Origin: Elysia chlorotica
Taxonomy: Eukaryota > Mollusca > Gastropoda > Plakobranchidae
Direction of reading: 5' to 3'
Length of the DNA: 64,000 nucleotides
NCBI GenBank assembly: GCA_003991915.1
Contig: RQTK01000149.1
Location: 647,184-711,183 of the forward strand
Below, in pieces: positions 1 through 12,659 of this stretch. Position 1 is the stretch's first letter. The number at the start of each line of letters is the position of its first letter. A program made the translations under genes and the position numbers. Below the pieces are notes generated by a model. That model was not told the origin of the DNA. It made no database searches and saw only the letters and a program-made list of their open reading frames with translations.

Positions 1-315
1 ACAACAACAACACAAGGCTGTCTCTCTGTTCTGGTATCAACGTATCTAACAAAGGTTTTAAACCATGTGCATTAATCAATAGAAGTAAATCGATCAGGAG
101 GTCAAAGGGTTGCTTCCCTTTTAATTTTCGTGAGAATACTGACAGCTGGATGGAAAAAAATAGCCTTAGCTTAGTGTTAGATTTATTTTCTAAAATCACG
201 ACTGTGTAACATAAACCTTACTAATTGAATAATTCAACCTTAATCTGGCGCGCAGGGATTTCTCACTCCCACCTGCTCACGGTCTAGTTCTAAAGGCTGT
301 GGCTGATGTTGTTGT

Positions 316-503
316 TGGGTTTGTTTAACGTCCAACATCAGCACTATATAGACTATATTGTGGACGGGCCCAAGACTGACGTCTGACGTCACATTAAACT
401 GACACCGACCCAATCAGTAGGGAGCGCAATCGCTAGGGCTCGACCCAGGACCTTTTGCGTTGGAAGTCGATGTTCTACCCCTGGGCCACCGCGCCCCCCT
501 AAA
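316..503 (-). mobile_element. tRNA-derived SINE copy
   Basis: Minus strand begins with a tRNA-like head (GGTGGCCCAGGGGTAGAAC, B-box-like GGGTCGAGCCC), then the body TTGGGTCGGTGTCAG, and ends in a tail whose reverse complement is TTTAACGTCCAACATCAGC. Same family as the copies near 1.7, 18.7, 27.1, 36.5 and 63.3 kb. Confidence 0.75.
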
Positions 504-540
504 GGCTGTGGCAAGTGCATAGGTTTTGAACAAGTTGGTT

Positions 541-698
541 GCTTTTAGCGTCCAAAGTCAGCACTGTTTGTAGGCTATCTTGTGAACGTATTCCAAGACT
601 AACGTATGACAATTTTACGTGCTGCCATAAAGAGACAGTGCGGAGATAACATGACTCCTGTCTCAGTGGCTTACATTATACTGACACCGACCTAACCA
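541..698 (-). mobile_element. SINE fragment, head missing
   Basis: Contains the tail (GCGTCCAAAGTCAGCACTG) and body (ACTGACACCGACCTAACCA on plus) of the same SINE family but not the tRNA-like head. Confidence 0.6.
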
Positions 699-1118
699 AA
701 GAAATTGAACAAAATTAATATTCTTTTTACCGATCGTAGGTTTTTAATCCGACTGAAAGATCAACGCTCTTTTTTTGCGTACCACGAGTGCATAGGTAGC
801 ATAGTGGGTATTTGTCTTGATTTTATTCCCTTTAGTTTTCTTTTGCTTTTGTTTTTATTTCCGGAAAAAAAGGGGGGGGGGGGGATCATTGTTTGATATT
901 GTTGTTTTTCTCTCCTTTTGTTGGACACAGAAAGCGAAGCGAAGCTAATGTCTGGTATGTTCACGTGCTGCCATACAGCGATAATGCGGCGAAACCTTTA
1001 TACTATGTACTATCAAGTTAAGGAAACCATGTACTATGTACTATCATGTTAAGGCGCCATCTGAGATTGAAACCTCGAATCTTCAGCGCATAAGCCCAGA
1101 GCACTAGCTTGTTTGTTT

Positions 1119-1370
1119 GTTGCTCAGCGTTCAAAGTCAGTTTTTTATTGGCTATATTTTGGATGGGCTCAAAGACTAAATGTGGCAATTTTACGTGCTG
1201 CCGCACAGAGACTGTGCAGGGAGACCTGGATTCCTGCCTCACACGATGACATTACACCTTTACCGATATAACCAGTAGCAGTCAAATTAAGACAAATACA
1301 TATACATTTTTGACCAATGGTGGGTTTCGAACCGTTGTCCTTCTGATCAGTACACCAATGCTCTTCCTGG
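1119..1370 (-). mobile_element. Diverged SINE with tRNA-like head
   Basis: Tail and body resemble the family but are diverged (GTTCAAAGTCAG, ACGTGCTGCCGCACAGAG). The head contains GGGTTTCGAACC (B-box-like on the minus strand). The head region is repeated twice more to the right. Confidence 0.55.
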
Positions 1371-1670
1371 ACCTCTGTCTCACACGGTGACATTACACCT
1401 GTACCGATATAACCAGTATTGGTCGTAATTAAGACAAATACATTTTTGGCCAAACGCGGGTTTCGAACCGCTGTCATTCCGATATGTAGACCAATGCTCT
1501 TCCTACCACTAGACTACTCACCCCCCCCACACACACACACACACACGGTGACATTGCACATTTACCGATATAACCAGTAGAGGTCGAAATTAAGACAAAT
1601 ACATTTTTGGCCGATCGTGGGTTTTGAACCGGTGTCCTTCCGATCTGTAGACCAATGCTCTTCCTACGAA
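1246..1670 (-). repeat. Three tandem copies of a tRNA-like SINE head
   Basis: Three units near 1246-1370, 1388-1512 and 1548-1670 share ACCGATATAACCAGTA, AAGACAAATACATTTTTGGCC, GGTTTCGAACCG and GACCAATGCTCTTCCTA. On the minus strand each looks like a tRNA-type promoter (A-box-like GTGGTAGGAAGAGC, B-box-like GGTTCGAAACC). Confidence 0.6.
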
Positions 1671-1737
1671 GTCCCCGGGGCTCGGCGTGTTGTCTTCAAC
1701 CCGGGTTCAGTATATCTCACGGGGGAGGGTGGGGGGC

Positions 1738-2018
1738 TAACTGGCTCAAGTGGTAGAGCTTCCCAGATCGGGAAGTCCGCGGTTCGAATCCCACGATTGG
1801 CCAGTTTATTTGTCCAATTTCGTCCCTTGTAAATTGTATTAGTAAATGGTTGGGTCGGTGTCAGTATGTGACCGATTTAGACAGGGGTCATTGTACCCCC
1901 TCAATGTCTCGTGTGTGACAGCATATAAAATTGTCAGAGGTAAGTCTTGGGGCTCGTCCACAATACAGCCTATATAGTGCTGACCTTGGACATGGGACGT
2001 TAAACCAACTCAAACAAG
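1738..2018 (+). mobile_element. tRNA-derived SINE, abuts assembly gap
   Basis: Head TGGCTCAAGTGGTAGAGC with GGTTCGAATCCCAC, body GGTTGGGTCGGTGTCAGTAT and tail GGACGTTAAACCAACTCAAAC. It stops at the run of N, so its 3' end and target site duplication cannot be checked. Confidence 0.75.
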
Positions 2019-2306
2019 NNNNNNNNNNNNNNNNNNNNNNNNNNNNNNNNNNNNNNNNNNNNNNNNNNNNNNNNNNNNNNNNNNNNNNNNNNNNNNNNNN
2101 NNNNNNNNNNNNNNNNNNNNNNNNNNNNNNNNNNNNNNNNNNNNNNNNNNNNNNNNNNNNNNNNNNNNNNNNNNNNNNNNNNNNNNNNNNNNNNNNNNNN
2201 NNNNNNNNNNNNNNNNNNNNNNNNNNNNNNNNNNNNNNNNNNNNNNNNNNNNNNNNNNNNNNNNNNNNNNNNNNNNNNNNNNNNNNNNNNNNNNNNNNNN
2301 NNNNNN
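2019..2306. other. Assembly gap (N run)
   Basis: An unbroken run of N. Any open frame read across it is not meaningful. Confidence 0.99.
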
Positions 2307-2687
2307 TATATCTAAGTCCTAAGGATCATTGCATGCTTCCATGTATAAAACATATTTATATTACAGTGCTATATATATGTAAATAAAAATGTGTATGTAT
2401 TTCTACCAATAGTACCAGTTGTCAAAGGTTGGATGAGTCATTCTTGCATGAAATACATATCTAAAGTGCACACAATTAACAAAATGACAATGCTACACTA
2501 TACATTTTTTTACATGTACAAAGGAGAAAGTCCAAAAAATTAATTAGTGTTTATGCCATTGGCTTTGTTTATTTATGTGATCATCTGATGCACAAAAGAT
2601 ACATGTACCACTATGAAGGGGAAAAAAAAGAGGTCAGGGAAAAGAAGGCAGAAAGATATATACATACATACACATAAAAAGGTACAT

Positions 2688-2820
<133 letters not shown>

Positions 2821-3391
2821 AACTTGTAGATGGAGAGATAAAGAGAAAGAGGAAGAGTCTTCTGTAATGACTGTACATGTGTATTCCATTAGGAGGGAGA
2901 TTTCGTTGAGAACAAGACACTCAGTGGAGCTTTGCAATTGCATCAAATTGAATTAACAAACATCTTGATCATTGAGTCATTTTGTGTTAAAGAAATAAAA
3001 ACAGGTGGACACAATATACAAGTATACATTTCCATTTTGCAGTCTAAGGACTTTAAATAAAATTTTTTTTTTAATTTTAAAAAAAATACATGTTTTCTAC
3101 CACAGTGGTTATCAGACAACTATTTGTCTCATTATTTAAATGTCATCATTATGATATTATATTTTAAATGCATATAACTATGTGATCATCAGTTTTGAAA
3201 ACTAAAACAAAAGATTTCCAAAAATTATTCAGATTTCTATTAGAGCCAGAGAAATGAACGGAAAGAAAAAAAGGACCCAATATATTCCGACCATTTTAAA
3301 TTAAAATCAGTGACTGTAAAACATTGCTTCATTGCAATAGCTTTGCAACAACATGCTTTACTACTACTTTTAATACTACATTATAATAAAT

Positions 3392-3766
3392 AATATTTAA
3401 TCAACATTATTAAGCTGCTTGCATTCCTTGAACTGGTCCAATCAAATGCTAGTTAGAGTAACAGATTTCTTTAAAAATAATTATTTTTGCCAATAATACA
3501 TATAATGAAATAAACGTGAATCACTAAACGTATGTTATTCAATACATGTATAGCTCATAAACTATTGATACAAATTTCAACAATATTTAATCAACATTAT
3601 TAAGCTGCTTGCATTCCTTGAACTGGTCCAATCAAATGCCTAAAGTAACAGATTTCTTTATTAATAATTATTTTTGCCAATAATGCATATAATGAAATAA
3701 ACCTGAATCACTAAACGTATGTTATTCAATACATGTATAGCTCATAAACTATTGATACCAATTTCT
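3392..3766. repeat. Two-copy tandem repeat, period about 190 bp
   Basis: Units start at 3392 and 3582 with AATATTTAATCAACATTATT and end in CATAAACTATTGATAC. A few substitutions and small indels separate them. Confidence 0.85.
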
Positions 3767-4201
3767 ACTTTTGTCACAACTTCACACATGTGTAACAATT
3801 TTGAAACATCTGTACACTGTATGGACAATTTTTTTATTTGCATATTTTAAGAATAATATCTCCAACATACACAATCATACTCCTTTTTCAATACATGTAA
3901 TATGGTTTAAACATTTCCCTTAAAAAAAAAAAAAACAATATACACATCAACTATCTTTTTATCTGTTTAAGCTTAACGGTCATTTTAAATTTATGTTCTA
4001 AAAATCAGTAACTGTTTGCTTAGCAACGTGGTCAGATTTATTTAGTACCTTTGATATTAATGCAAACTGCAATAAGAGATTTCTTAGCAAATTTCGAATA
4101 AAATACATGCAATACATTATACAGAATCTTTATTACTAAAAACCTTGAGTTGAAACATTAATCACTTATACATCATTACAATACATCCATTTCACATCCA
4201 A

Positions 4202-7200
4202 CTAGTTCTTGCTTCCTGCTTTTGTCCTCTGTTCAGCCAGCTCATCCTCCCCCATCTCCCACAGGCTGTTGGCTATGAAAAAACTGGACTGCTTCTCGCG
4301 ATCAAAGCAAAATGTTCTTAGGCCTGCCTTGCTGCGAACAACTGAAGAGAGAGGGTTAGTTAAGGAAAAAAATATTCATGTACAAGAAAGATGTCTTACA
4401 ATTTATTATTTATAAACAATACTTTCTACAGAGGTTAATAGTTTGCCTTCGGGTGCCAAACAAAAACCCCAAGGAACCAAAGAGCATTCTTGAGATCATT
4501 ATTTATATACATGTACATCTATTGAAAGATGGCTTCTTTTCTTTCCTCACATTTTGCTTTAGATGAACCAAAGAACTAACTTTAGGGACAAGGTGACGGA
4601 TCATTGGTGGTCTAATTTTGAACTAGATTTAGTGTCTGGTATGCAACTTATTAAGCTTGCCATCACGTCTGGTTCGCTGGATCCGAGGACGAAAGTAAGA
4701 TTAGTTATTTGGATCAAAAGTAGTTGACTAAAAACAAAACAAAACAAATCGAGGATTTGTATCTCTTCCTTGTATGTATGGTGTTCTTTGAGTCCGAGTT
4801 TGTTGCACTCGAGTTGTTCTGTATTTGGCTAGAAAGTGCATCCAATCATCTTTCGAAATCTTTTCTTTTTCACAATTTTGTCTCTTTTGAGAAAAGCGTG
4901 GCAACACGTTTATAAACATACAGTATATAGACAAATTTAAGTTATGCCCCTGAAAAGTATATAAACCCCTTACATCAGGAAATTACAATTGCGAAGTATA
5001 TGAACTAACAGTAAATTATGGGTTAAAATATACTACACTTAGCAATATATATGTCTTTTGACTGTGCAGAAGTAAAATTTAATATGAGACCTCATTTGAT
5101 GTAATTTAAAAAACGAATAAAATTTTAACAAATTGTAAAATCAAGGATACAGCCTTTCAACTTGTTTGGCTCATGCTCTTCATGCCAGTTGACTTTGCTC
5201 ATATCCCTGTAAACATTCACCGAGAACCTGCAGAGAAAATATAAACATCACAATGTTAGTGATAACAGGTGTTGGTTTAACGTCTGACATTAGCACTATG
5301 CAGGCTATGTTGGATAATACAAAGCATAAATAATGATTGCACTGCTTAGATGTTCCAGGAGGGATATAAATCATTAACAAATGACTAGGTTGCTAGGTAT
5401 ATAAATTATAAAAATACAAGTGAACCATAATCATTACTTGCATTGAGGAAAAAGGAAAAAGAAAGACTTGTACTTGTACATTAGTCAACTACATGTGAGT
5501 ATCAAGTTTCCTGCCCCCTCTTCTAGAAAACTTACTTGAGCTTTTAAATACATGTAGCCCTACTGAAGTCAATATTGTGGATTTAGTCATGGATCTTAAT
5601 CAAGGTCTTTGGAAGTAAAGAACATGAATTTTTTTTAGCCGTGGCAGTATTTTGACTCTATACCTAGCCGCCTGAGCTGAAAAAGGTTTCTAGGCCCACA
5701 ATGTCTATCATTACAATATGTGTTCACTGGTGTATAACTGTGTAGTTCTTAGTCCATTTTAGATCTAGATCGACATGGTTATTAGTTTGAAAAGGTGTGC
5801 TATAACCTGAGGGTCCTGGACCACCCCTAGCTAGATCTGCACTTCTAGATTTAGATATAGCATTTGGCTCTGTAACCAAGGAACCAGAGTTAGTGATACA
5901 CTCTATCTCAATTTCAGTATCGTTTTCTGACTGGATAAAAATAAGCCTCTATATATTCCCTACTTTACTGCGGCATTGCCTCCCCGCTTCAGCGGTGTTA
6001 CGGCGCTCAGGAAAATAAAGCTCTGCTGCTTAAGCTGTGTCTCGGGCTCAAAAGGTTATCTTTTAACACTTTCTTCACCTTGCTCGTGGGTGAGCAGTTA
6101 GACTCTTTTGTTTCCGCTCCTCTCCCAGTTTTTCCACCGTCTGTTTGGCCAAATCCACCTGCTGTCGGAGGCTTTCGCCACTGCTGGTCAGTTTTTTATA
6201 CTCTTGATCCAGGTAAGACAGCTCCTCCTCAACTTTCTGCATATCTGAAGATACCTCCTTGCCACCTTGCTCTGACAGAGACCCCAGTAATTTTTCTAGA
6301 GCTTTTGACAGAAGGAAAAGGAATTGTGAAAAAAAAGAAAAAAATTATTACAAATACAGTGGAAACCTAAAAAAATCAGTCTGATAATTAAAATTCAACA
6401 TTATTGCAAAAGAACAGGTAATTTTTTTCTATTTTACTTTATTAGATTGATTCGCAAGAATTATTAACAAGACTAGAGCGAGAAGCAAGACAAAGAGGAC
6501 CGTACGTTAATATCTATAAAACAGAATACATGAAATGTAATCAATAAAAAGGAAATTGAAAATGATAGGAGGAGATGTGCTGAATCATCTCAAAGTATTT
6601 TCGATATTTAGGGGCATGGATGAATACCTGCTCAAATATATTTAGGCTAGAATAGTAATGGCATGGACAGCAGAATCCAAACTAGAAAAAAAATGGAAAT
6701 CAGGATTGAAAGAAGATCCACAAAATGCTTAGAGTGGTCAAAGGTGGAATTTGGAAGGATAAAATCCTGAACAAGGCTCTATACAGAAAACTGCCAAGCA
6801 TAACAACGAAAATATCAGATAGTCATCTTAGGTTCAGTGGCCATTGCTATAGGGACAAGGATGAACTTGCACACCAACTGATCTTATGGGAACAAAGTTA
6901 TGGAAAAAGAAGCGTGGGGAAGCAGCAAAGCACATATGTCGTTCAACTTGTAGAGGTCACAGGTATACCTTTCCGGCAAGATGAAGGACAGGCAGGTGTA
7001 AAACAGTCATAGCAAATGTTCTACTGCAGTCTATTAAGTAGGAAGAAATTTGCTATAGAAATAAAACAATATGACACCTCAATGAATGCCAATTTCAAAT
7101 AGATTCATAAGAAGTTATCTATTTTTAACACTTTTTTGGTTCAGGTATATTGTCTTCTTTAATTTGAATTAGTTTATTCAAAGTTTTCATCCAATGCCAA

Positions 7201-7691
7201 GAAATTGAAAGTATGTATGTAACTTGACATAAGAATGTTATTGTTAAACACTTGTTATATTGATTAGAATAGAAAGGTGGGACGGGGCAACCTTTCTATT
7301 AATGAAATTAATAAAATTATATTGGACTTGGTTCTTGCATTTTAATGTAGACCGGTAAAAAAAAAAAATTAGATTCTAGACATTATCAAACCTCTAAGGT
7401 TTAGACTTTGCAAATAGATGTACTTAAACTCAAAGGTAAATATGTATAATTATTTGGAAAGAAAAAGCAATTATTGAATAGGTAAGGATTTATAAGAGAA
7501 ATTTTCAAGTTACACCTTTGAGAAATTACTGAAATTTATTTGTAACAAAAATTACCTTTGGTATCATTTTTCAGTATCTGTAGTCTTTCATCATGTTTTT
7601 CTTTTGCCAGGACAGCCTTTTCATTGATCTCTTTAAAAATGTTTGAAATCCCAGATAGGATATTATCAAAATTAAAATTTGCTTGCTCCAT
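4202..7691 (-). CDS. SPC24: Kinetochore protein Spc24
   Basis: Coding exons (minus): 7556-7691, 6079-6301, 5151-5227, 4202-4341. All introns are GT-AG, phases 1, 2 and 1 join exactly, giving 191 residues plus stop; human SPC24 is 197. Spc24 is a subunit of the NDC80 complex, pairing with Spc25 to link the microtubule-binding arm to the inner kinetochore. Residues 1-120 are charged, heptad-like coiled coil. The C-terminal globular part is recognisable: YRDMSKVNWHEEHEPNKLKG matches the vertebrate YHQVSKIEWDYECEPGMVKG segment, followed by FCFDREKQSSFFIANSLWEM, equivalent to the final strand and helix. The start is the only in-frame Met in exon 1, 136 nt before the first donor. A possible poly(A) signal (AATAAA, minus) lies at 4129-4134. 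Intron 1 holds a LINE remnant in antisense and intron 3 a MITE-like fragment. Identification rests on the C-terminal domain and overall length. Confidence 0.9.
4570..4821. mobile_element. Fragment of a TA-flanked MITE (pogo/Tigger-like)
   Basis: Shares GGTCTAATTTTGAACTAGATTTA and CTTCTGGTTCG-like segments with the complete element at 41733-42345. It ends in an inverted-repeat-like terminus (GTTGCACTCGAGTTGTTCTG) followed by TA. No clear left terminus was found. It lies in SPC24 intron 3. Confidence 0.5.
6560..7015 (+). pseudogene. RTE-type LINE reverse transcriptase remnant (C-terminal part)
   Basis: Conceptual translation with stops gives YFRYLGAWMNT, then an open stretch (6725-7012) with MLRVVKGGIWKDK, LYRKLPSITTKI, LRFSGHCYRDKDELAHQLIL and YGKRSVGKQQSTYV. 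This order matches the post-RT region of RTE-like non-LTR elements (MLRAV...LYGDLPKIS...RFAGHC...KLVLWEP...RGRPRTTYVD). It is interrupted and therefore dead. It lies antisense in SPC24 intron 1. Confidence 0.7.
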
Positions 7692-7904
7692 TTTGAAGAA
7701 AAAAAAAATCACATTGAACTTGATGCAAACTCAGAGCTGTGGACAAACGAAAAAATAAAAACCGGAAAGAAGTTAGTCACAGTTTTTGTTTTTAATTGCT
7801 CCCAAATTTGGACATAAATTTTTTCTTTAATATTCATTGAAGCATCCATAGGCATGTCTGTCTTGTAATTTAACATATGTGTTATGTAACCATATTAGAC
7901 ATAC

Positions 7905-8095
7905 AGGGCAAGGTAATTGGATCAATACTGACTAGACCTAATGACTTCTTGATTTAAGACAAAAACATTAAGTGTATCCAGTGACATTTATTTCCTGTTC
8001 CATAGTAGAAGGCCAAGAGCAAAAGTTAATTGAAAAAGATTTGTTCATTTTCTTCAAAATGAATTATATAAAGTGTTTATATTGATCAAATTACC
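7905..8095. repeat. Dispersed repeat, copy 1
   Basis: Shares TAATTGGAT, ATTGACTAGA-like, AGGCCAAGAGCAAAAGT and a downstream AT-rich stretch, in the same order, with 33850-34045. Confidence 0.5.
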
Positions 8096-9686
8096 TGGCC
8101 CTCTTTATAGTGGTCACCATGTAAACATAGGAGGGACCTCAGTGGGTAAGGAATACCAGAATAGTCCAGATTAAGATCTAGCCTAAATAGATCTACACTA
8201 TTTAAACATCTAGATCTAGATATGGATTTTAGATAATTATTTTAAAACGATGTGATTATTCTCACCCTCAAGGTGCGAATTTAGCCAGATTTTCCCGAAT
8301 TTATAACCAAGTTTATCTATTCTCACCCCCATGTAAATGCCCTTCTAAAATTACATTCTCGCCGCCTTCTCTTTAATAGCAATATTGAAATGGTTGATTT
8401 TTTGTACTCAATAAGTTCTATTATAGACAGACTCTCTGGTATCTAGATCTATCTTTCAAACCTTTTCCCTCACCTCACTAACTTCTTCACTTAATTTTGT
8501 CTTCTCTTCCAAAACTTAGATCAAGACTTCCAGTAGAATCTAACTAGCATTCGCAAATTTCAACTAGATTTAGTTTCAAGATCTAGATATACCTAGATTC
8601 CAGAGTGTAAAAGCTCTACTGCCAAACATACTTTAAAAGCTCAAATCAAAATAAAGGAAAGAAATAGGCAACAATATCAACAACAAAATGTCTGTTTTGA
8701 GATAATGTAAGTTTTAAAACAATTAGTCTGTTTAGATCTATATTTTGTTTGGAAAAGCAATAGTTCTACTTCTAGGTATATAGCTTTCATGCTGTTAGTG
8801 CATAAATGGGTTTTAAAAAACTCACCTACAAACCATAGCCTTTAGAAGTAAAAATATAATAGCTTTAGAATATTGTTTGACATTCTTTGGAATTTTCTTA
8901 CTTCACATTTTATACTCCTGTCTAAACCTCATTTAGGCTACCTCTGGATTATCACAACTCTGGTCTGGGTCTAGATATTCATAAATGGAGATCTCTACTC
9001 CCCCTCTCTCTGTTTCTCCCTCTTTGATCTCTCTTGCTCTATCTCTTTCTCTATGTGAGGGGGTGAGAGTAAAAATCACACTGACTATTGATTACTCACC
9101 CTCCTGGGTGAGAATAATTATAGTTAGTTATTCTCACCCCGGGGGTATGAATAAATGCAGCCTTTTAAACACTTTTTTGTTCCTCGATACGACCATTTTA
9201 AGCAAAATGAGATGTTTTGGTCTTCTCGCCGATGAAACTTCTTCGTTCGTCAGATAGACAGTTTCGCTTCTTATGAAAGAACATTTAGTTTAGGTTTTAC
9301 TTACATCATTAGTATCGTTACCTTTATAGAAAGTCAGAAGTTTGGTAGTTGTATAATTTTAAGTAAAAACGTCGGTGTGTTTCTGTTTCTTATTGTTGAT
9401 AAACAAAATCAAGTTTTCCGCTTCCTAGTTTATAATTTCTCTTATTTATTAAAGAGTACTTCCGGTTGCTAGTTGGAACACGGAGCTATTATTGCGCCTG
9501 TAGGTCGGGGAAAACTGTCTCCACGGTTCTCAAATTAATAAGATGCTTACGGTGACAGGACCGCAAGAGCAACATTACAGGGGTTTTGGTTGGTCACATT
9601 ATACTGATATTGATCATCACAGCGCCCAGAGCTAACCTTAAACCGTGTGCTGCTCTCAATGATAGGTAAAGTTATAAAATGAATAG

Positions 9687-9687
<1 letters not shown>

Positions 9688-9737
<50 letters not shown>
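9688..9737. repeat. AAC trinucleotide microsatellite
   Basis: Tandem CAA/AAC units grading into AAT. Confidence 0.95.
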
Positions 9738-11839
9738 AATAACAATAACAATAACGACTCATGATTTCAGCCCCAGTTGCTCACTGCTCAGTGCCGAAGA
9801 GGGCGATGGCCGTCGATAGTGCCCTTGCTTGGTGAGTAGCAGAGCCGAGGCTCTAACCACAGCTAGTGCTTTATTTCCTTACATTTTTCGAGAAATTTAT
9901 GAGACGTAAAACTAATGTTATGACTTGAGTTCATGAATGTGACCCATATAGTATCTCATGACTTACATATATACACTGCGACAGGACCGTGATTGCCGGA
10001 TGGCTTTTACGCATCTTTACATCAGGTAATGCTTTTGTTGTGAGAGGAGCAGAAACAGAAAGCACATAGTTAGTGTAATTTTCCTATTGTTAGGGAGATT
10101 TTGGATGTTTTGAAATTCCCTTCAGTGTATAAAAGATAAAAATGAGGCTTTACTAATCTCCGATCGATTGAAAGAAAGTAAGACTGGCTTTGTGTCGTAA
10201 AGTAAGAGTAAATTAATAAAGTTTAACACTACCAATCGTCACCCCAGTTGGACATTTCGAAATTACCCAATATTTAAAATGTTTAAGAAATAAGATTGGA
10301 CACTACACATGGAGGTAACGCAATGTAGGCTCTCGTTAAATCAAACCATGGATTATATTGTACGATGCCAGATGTTTAAACTATTAAAAGGAATTTTCTT
10401 TTGATATCTAATTGTTGTGCTTTATTAAAATGTGTTGTTTTACTGAAGCTTTGAACGACACGCTTAACGATATTTTTGTTTTATTAAGTGTGCTGTTTTA
10501 CTGAAGCTTTGAATTACACATTTATTTTTATCTTTTTTGTTTTATTCAAGTGTCGTGGTGAAGGTTTGAGCTACATGTTTAATATCATTTTTTTTATCCT
10601 AGTGTACTGGTTTAGTGAAGCTTAGAACAAGCTTAACATTATTTTTTCCCCAAAACCGTATCGTGAAAACAGAAACAAACTCAACATTGAAACGGCAGGT
10701 CATTCAATCATTAACTAGATCACGTAGATCTGCTTACAAAAAAAATATATCTATATTAAATAATGGTTCTGCGTGTTTAACATTGGCGGAATCTGCCCGA
10801 AACAACTCAACATTGGTGGAATCTGCCCTTGGAAATCTATCATCAGCGGAATAATCCGCCCTGTTCAACTCCTTCCTGGCGATTATTTTGGAGCTTAGCT
10901 CCTGCCCAACACCGCCAAGTCCAATGTAACTCTCTTTTCAATGAACGTGAGTGTCACGACTCTGCTGTGTTACTCGGGATGTGCGTCAAGCATTTCCATC
11001 TCTAGCGGTCTCCAACTGGTAAAGCGGACATGCGGCGCGAATGACGGAGGATTGGGAATTCCCGAAGACTCTTGGACTGTGATATTGACCTGATCGGGCG
11101 AGACGGAACCCTCATCATTGCGTGCGTGGCTGTGTTCCTTCTGATAGGTTCTCGTCCTGCTCGTCTGCGCGTTGTGCCCTGACTTGCTTGGGGACCGGTG
11201 CAAAATGAGTGAGTTGTCAAAGTCATCGCTTTGACTACGGGGACAGGTAAGTAATGGTGAGTTCTGTTGGTATTGTACCTGCCGAATAAGCTACGGAGAC
11301 CGGTGTGGGAAGGGTGAGTTGTTGCATTATTATATAAGCTAAGGGGGCTATTGCAGAAAGGGTGAGTTATCAGGGAGAGAGTGAGAGAGAGGGGGAGGGA
11401 GAGAGAGTGTGAGGGGAGAGGAAAAGGGAGAAAGAGGAGGACGGACAGGCATTGAGGCAGAGGAGGAAAACGAGGGTGGGTTTTATAAAATGCATACAAT
11501 GAAGAGAGAGAGGCAGACAGACAGACAGGCAGAAAGAGATAGCCTGAGAGTAAAGTAGGAATGATAAACAAACATTTTATTTATCTATGGCTGAAAGAAC
11601 TTTTCTTGTTTGTTTGTTTCTTTTTTGTGTTTTTTTTTGTTTTTTATTTTGCGTCCGTCGGAAAACAATTGAGCCTTTGCGTCTGGTTGGTAAGGTCAGT
11701 TTGTAGCTGAATGGCAGCGATTTTGGAGCGGTAAACACTGTTACAATTAATTTTGCAAGGGAATCCAGTGTCAGCCTCTCCCGGTATTGCAACTGTTGTC
11801 GCCCTCTAACTTCTGCGTACTCTTTTTGTCTACCACTGG

Positions 11840-12010
11840 TCTTCTCTTTTTTTCTAGCACAGCTGCATGCCACTCGTCACTGTGAGCCGCCAGGCGTCTC
11901 GCTCGGCAGCCGTATATTCAAGATCGGTGGGGCGGATGTTGCCGAGCTTCAGGTCTCTCTTGCGGACATCCTTGAACTTGAGAAACGTTCTGTCGGTTAT
12001 TGTGGTTCCA
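11840..12010 (-). pseudogene. LINE remnant, C-terminal peptide
   Basis: On the minus strand an open stretch reads FLKFKDVRKRDLKLGNI followed by AAERDAWRLTVTSG. This resembles the C-terminal RYKD...K.DL......WE..A.DR..WR pattern of non-LTR retrotransposons. It becomes frameshifted or stopped beyond the segment. Confidence 0.5.
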
Positions 12011-12659
12011 GTAGCGAACTGAAACAATTAAACCACCAATAATGACTGTCGAGTACTGACTTGATCAGGTGTGCAATCTATTTATTTGGCTTTTTGAACC
12101 CCATGATTTAGTACGTGATTTTGTCGCTATAAATAGAAATTTGCATTTAGCTCGGCAGCCGCTACTCTGATGGTACCGAGTGACAACTGGCAGGTGACAA
12201 CCTCTGGGAGTAAATTCCATCTCCCAGTTAGATCTCACAGCTACATGTAGATTCAGTTTCGTTTTCGTTTTCTTCCTTGACGATTGAAACTGATCGAAAC
12301 CGTCATCCTTCTCATCTGTGTTCATGAATCTTGAAAGAATTCTAACATTAATCTGATGTGAACCACAAATTGGTGTTGTGGTCTCAACAGTCTTAACGGA
12401 AACTTTAGTTTGTAACTTCTTTTAATAACAAGGTTATTTTCATGAAAAAATAAGAAAGTGGTTATTCCTAGCCTGGCTGCCAATTTGTCTAGATTCTAGA
12501 TCAAGATTCTAGATTCTTCAAAATCTAATCTATATCTAGACTGGATCAAGATCTAGATCTAGCCAATCTCATTGTCAAAGTTATCTCTCATCATTCTGTG
12601 ATTTGGCTTAAAGTTAAAGTGCAGATCTAGGTTAGAAAACTAAGTTGCTTCAGTTAAGA

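Noticed and set aside
1738-1806. Functional tRNA gene
   Set aside because: It has A- and B-box-like sequence but is continuous with the SINE body, and I could not draw a clean cloverleaf with acceptor stem.
1931-2386. Open frame of 151 codons across the N run
   Set aside because: Most of it is gap, and the left part is SINE.
10490-10860. Repeated TTTTACTGAAGCTTTGAA and ACATTGG.GGAATCTGCCC phrases as a regulatory array or CRISPR-like repeat
   Set aside because: Spacing and sequence are too irregular; they look like degraded short tandem repeats.
11002-11571. 189-codon minus-strand frame
   Set aside because: Driven by purine-rich GAGA sequence giving Leu/Ser/Pro. No conserved motif; the rest is low-complexity.
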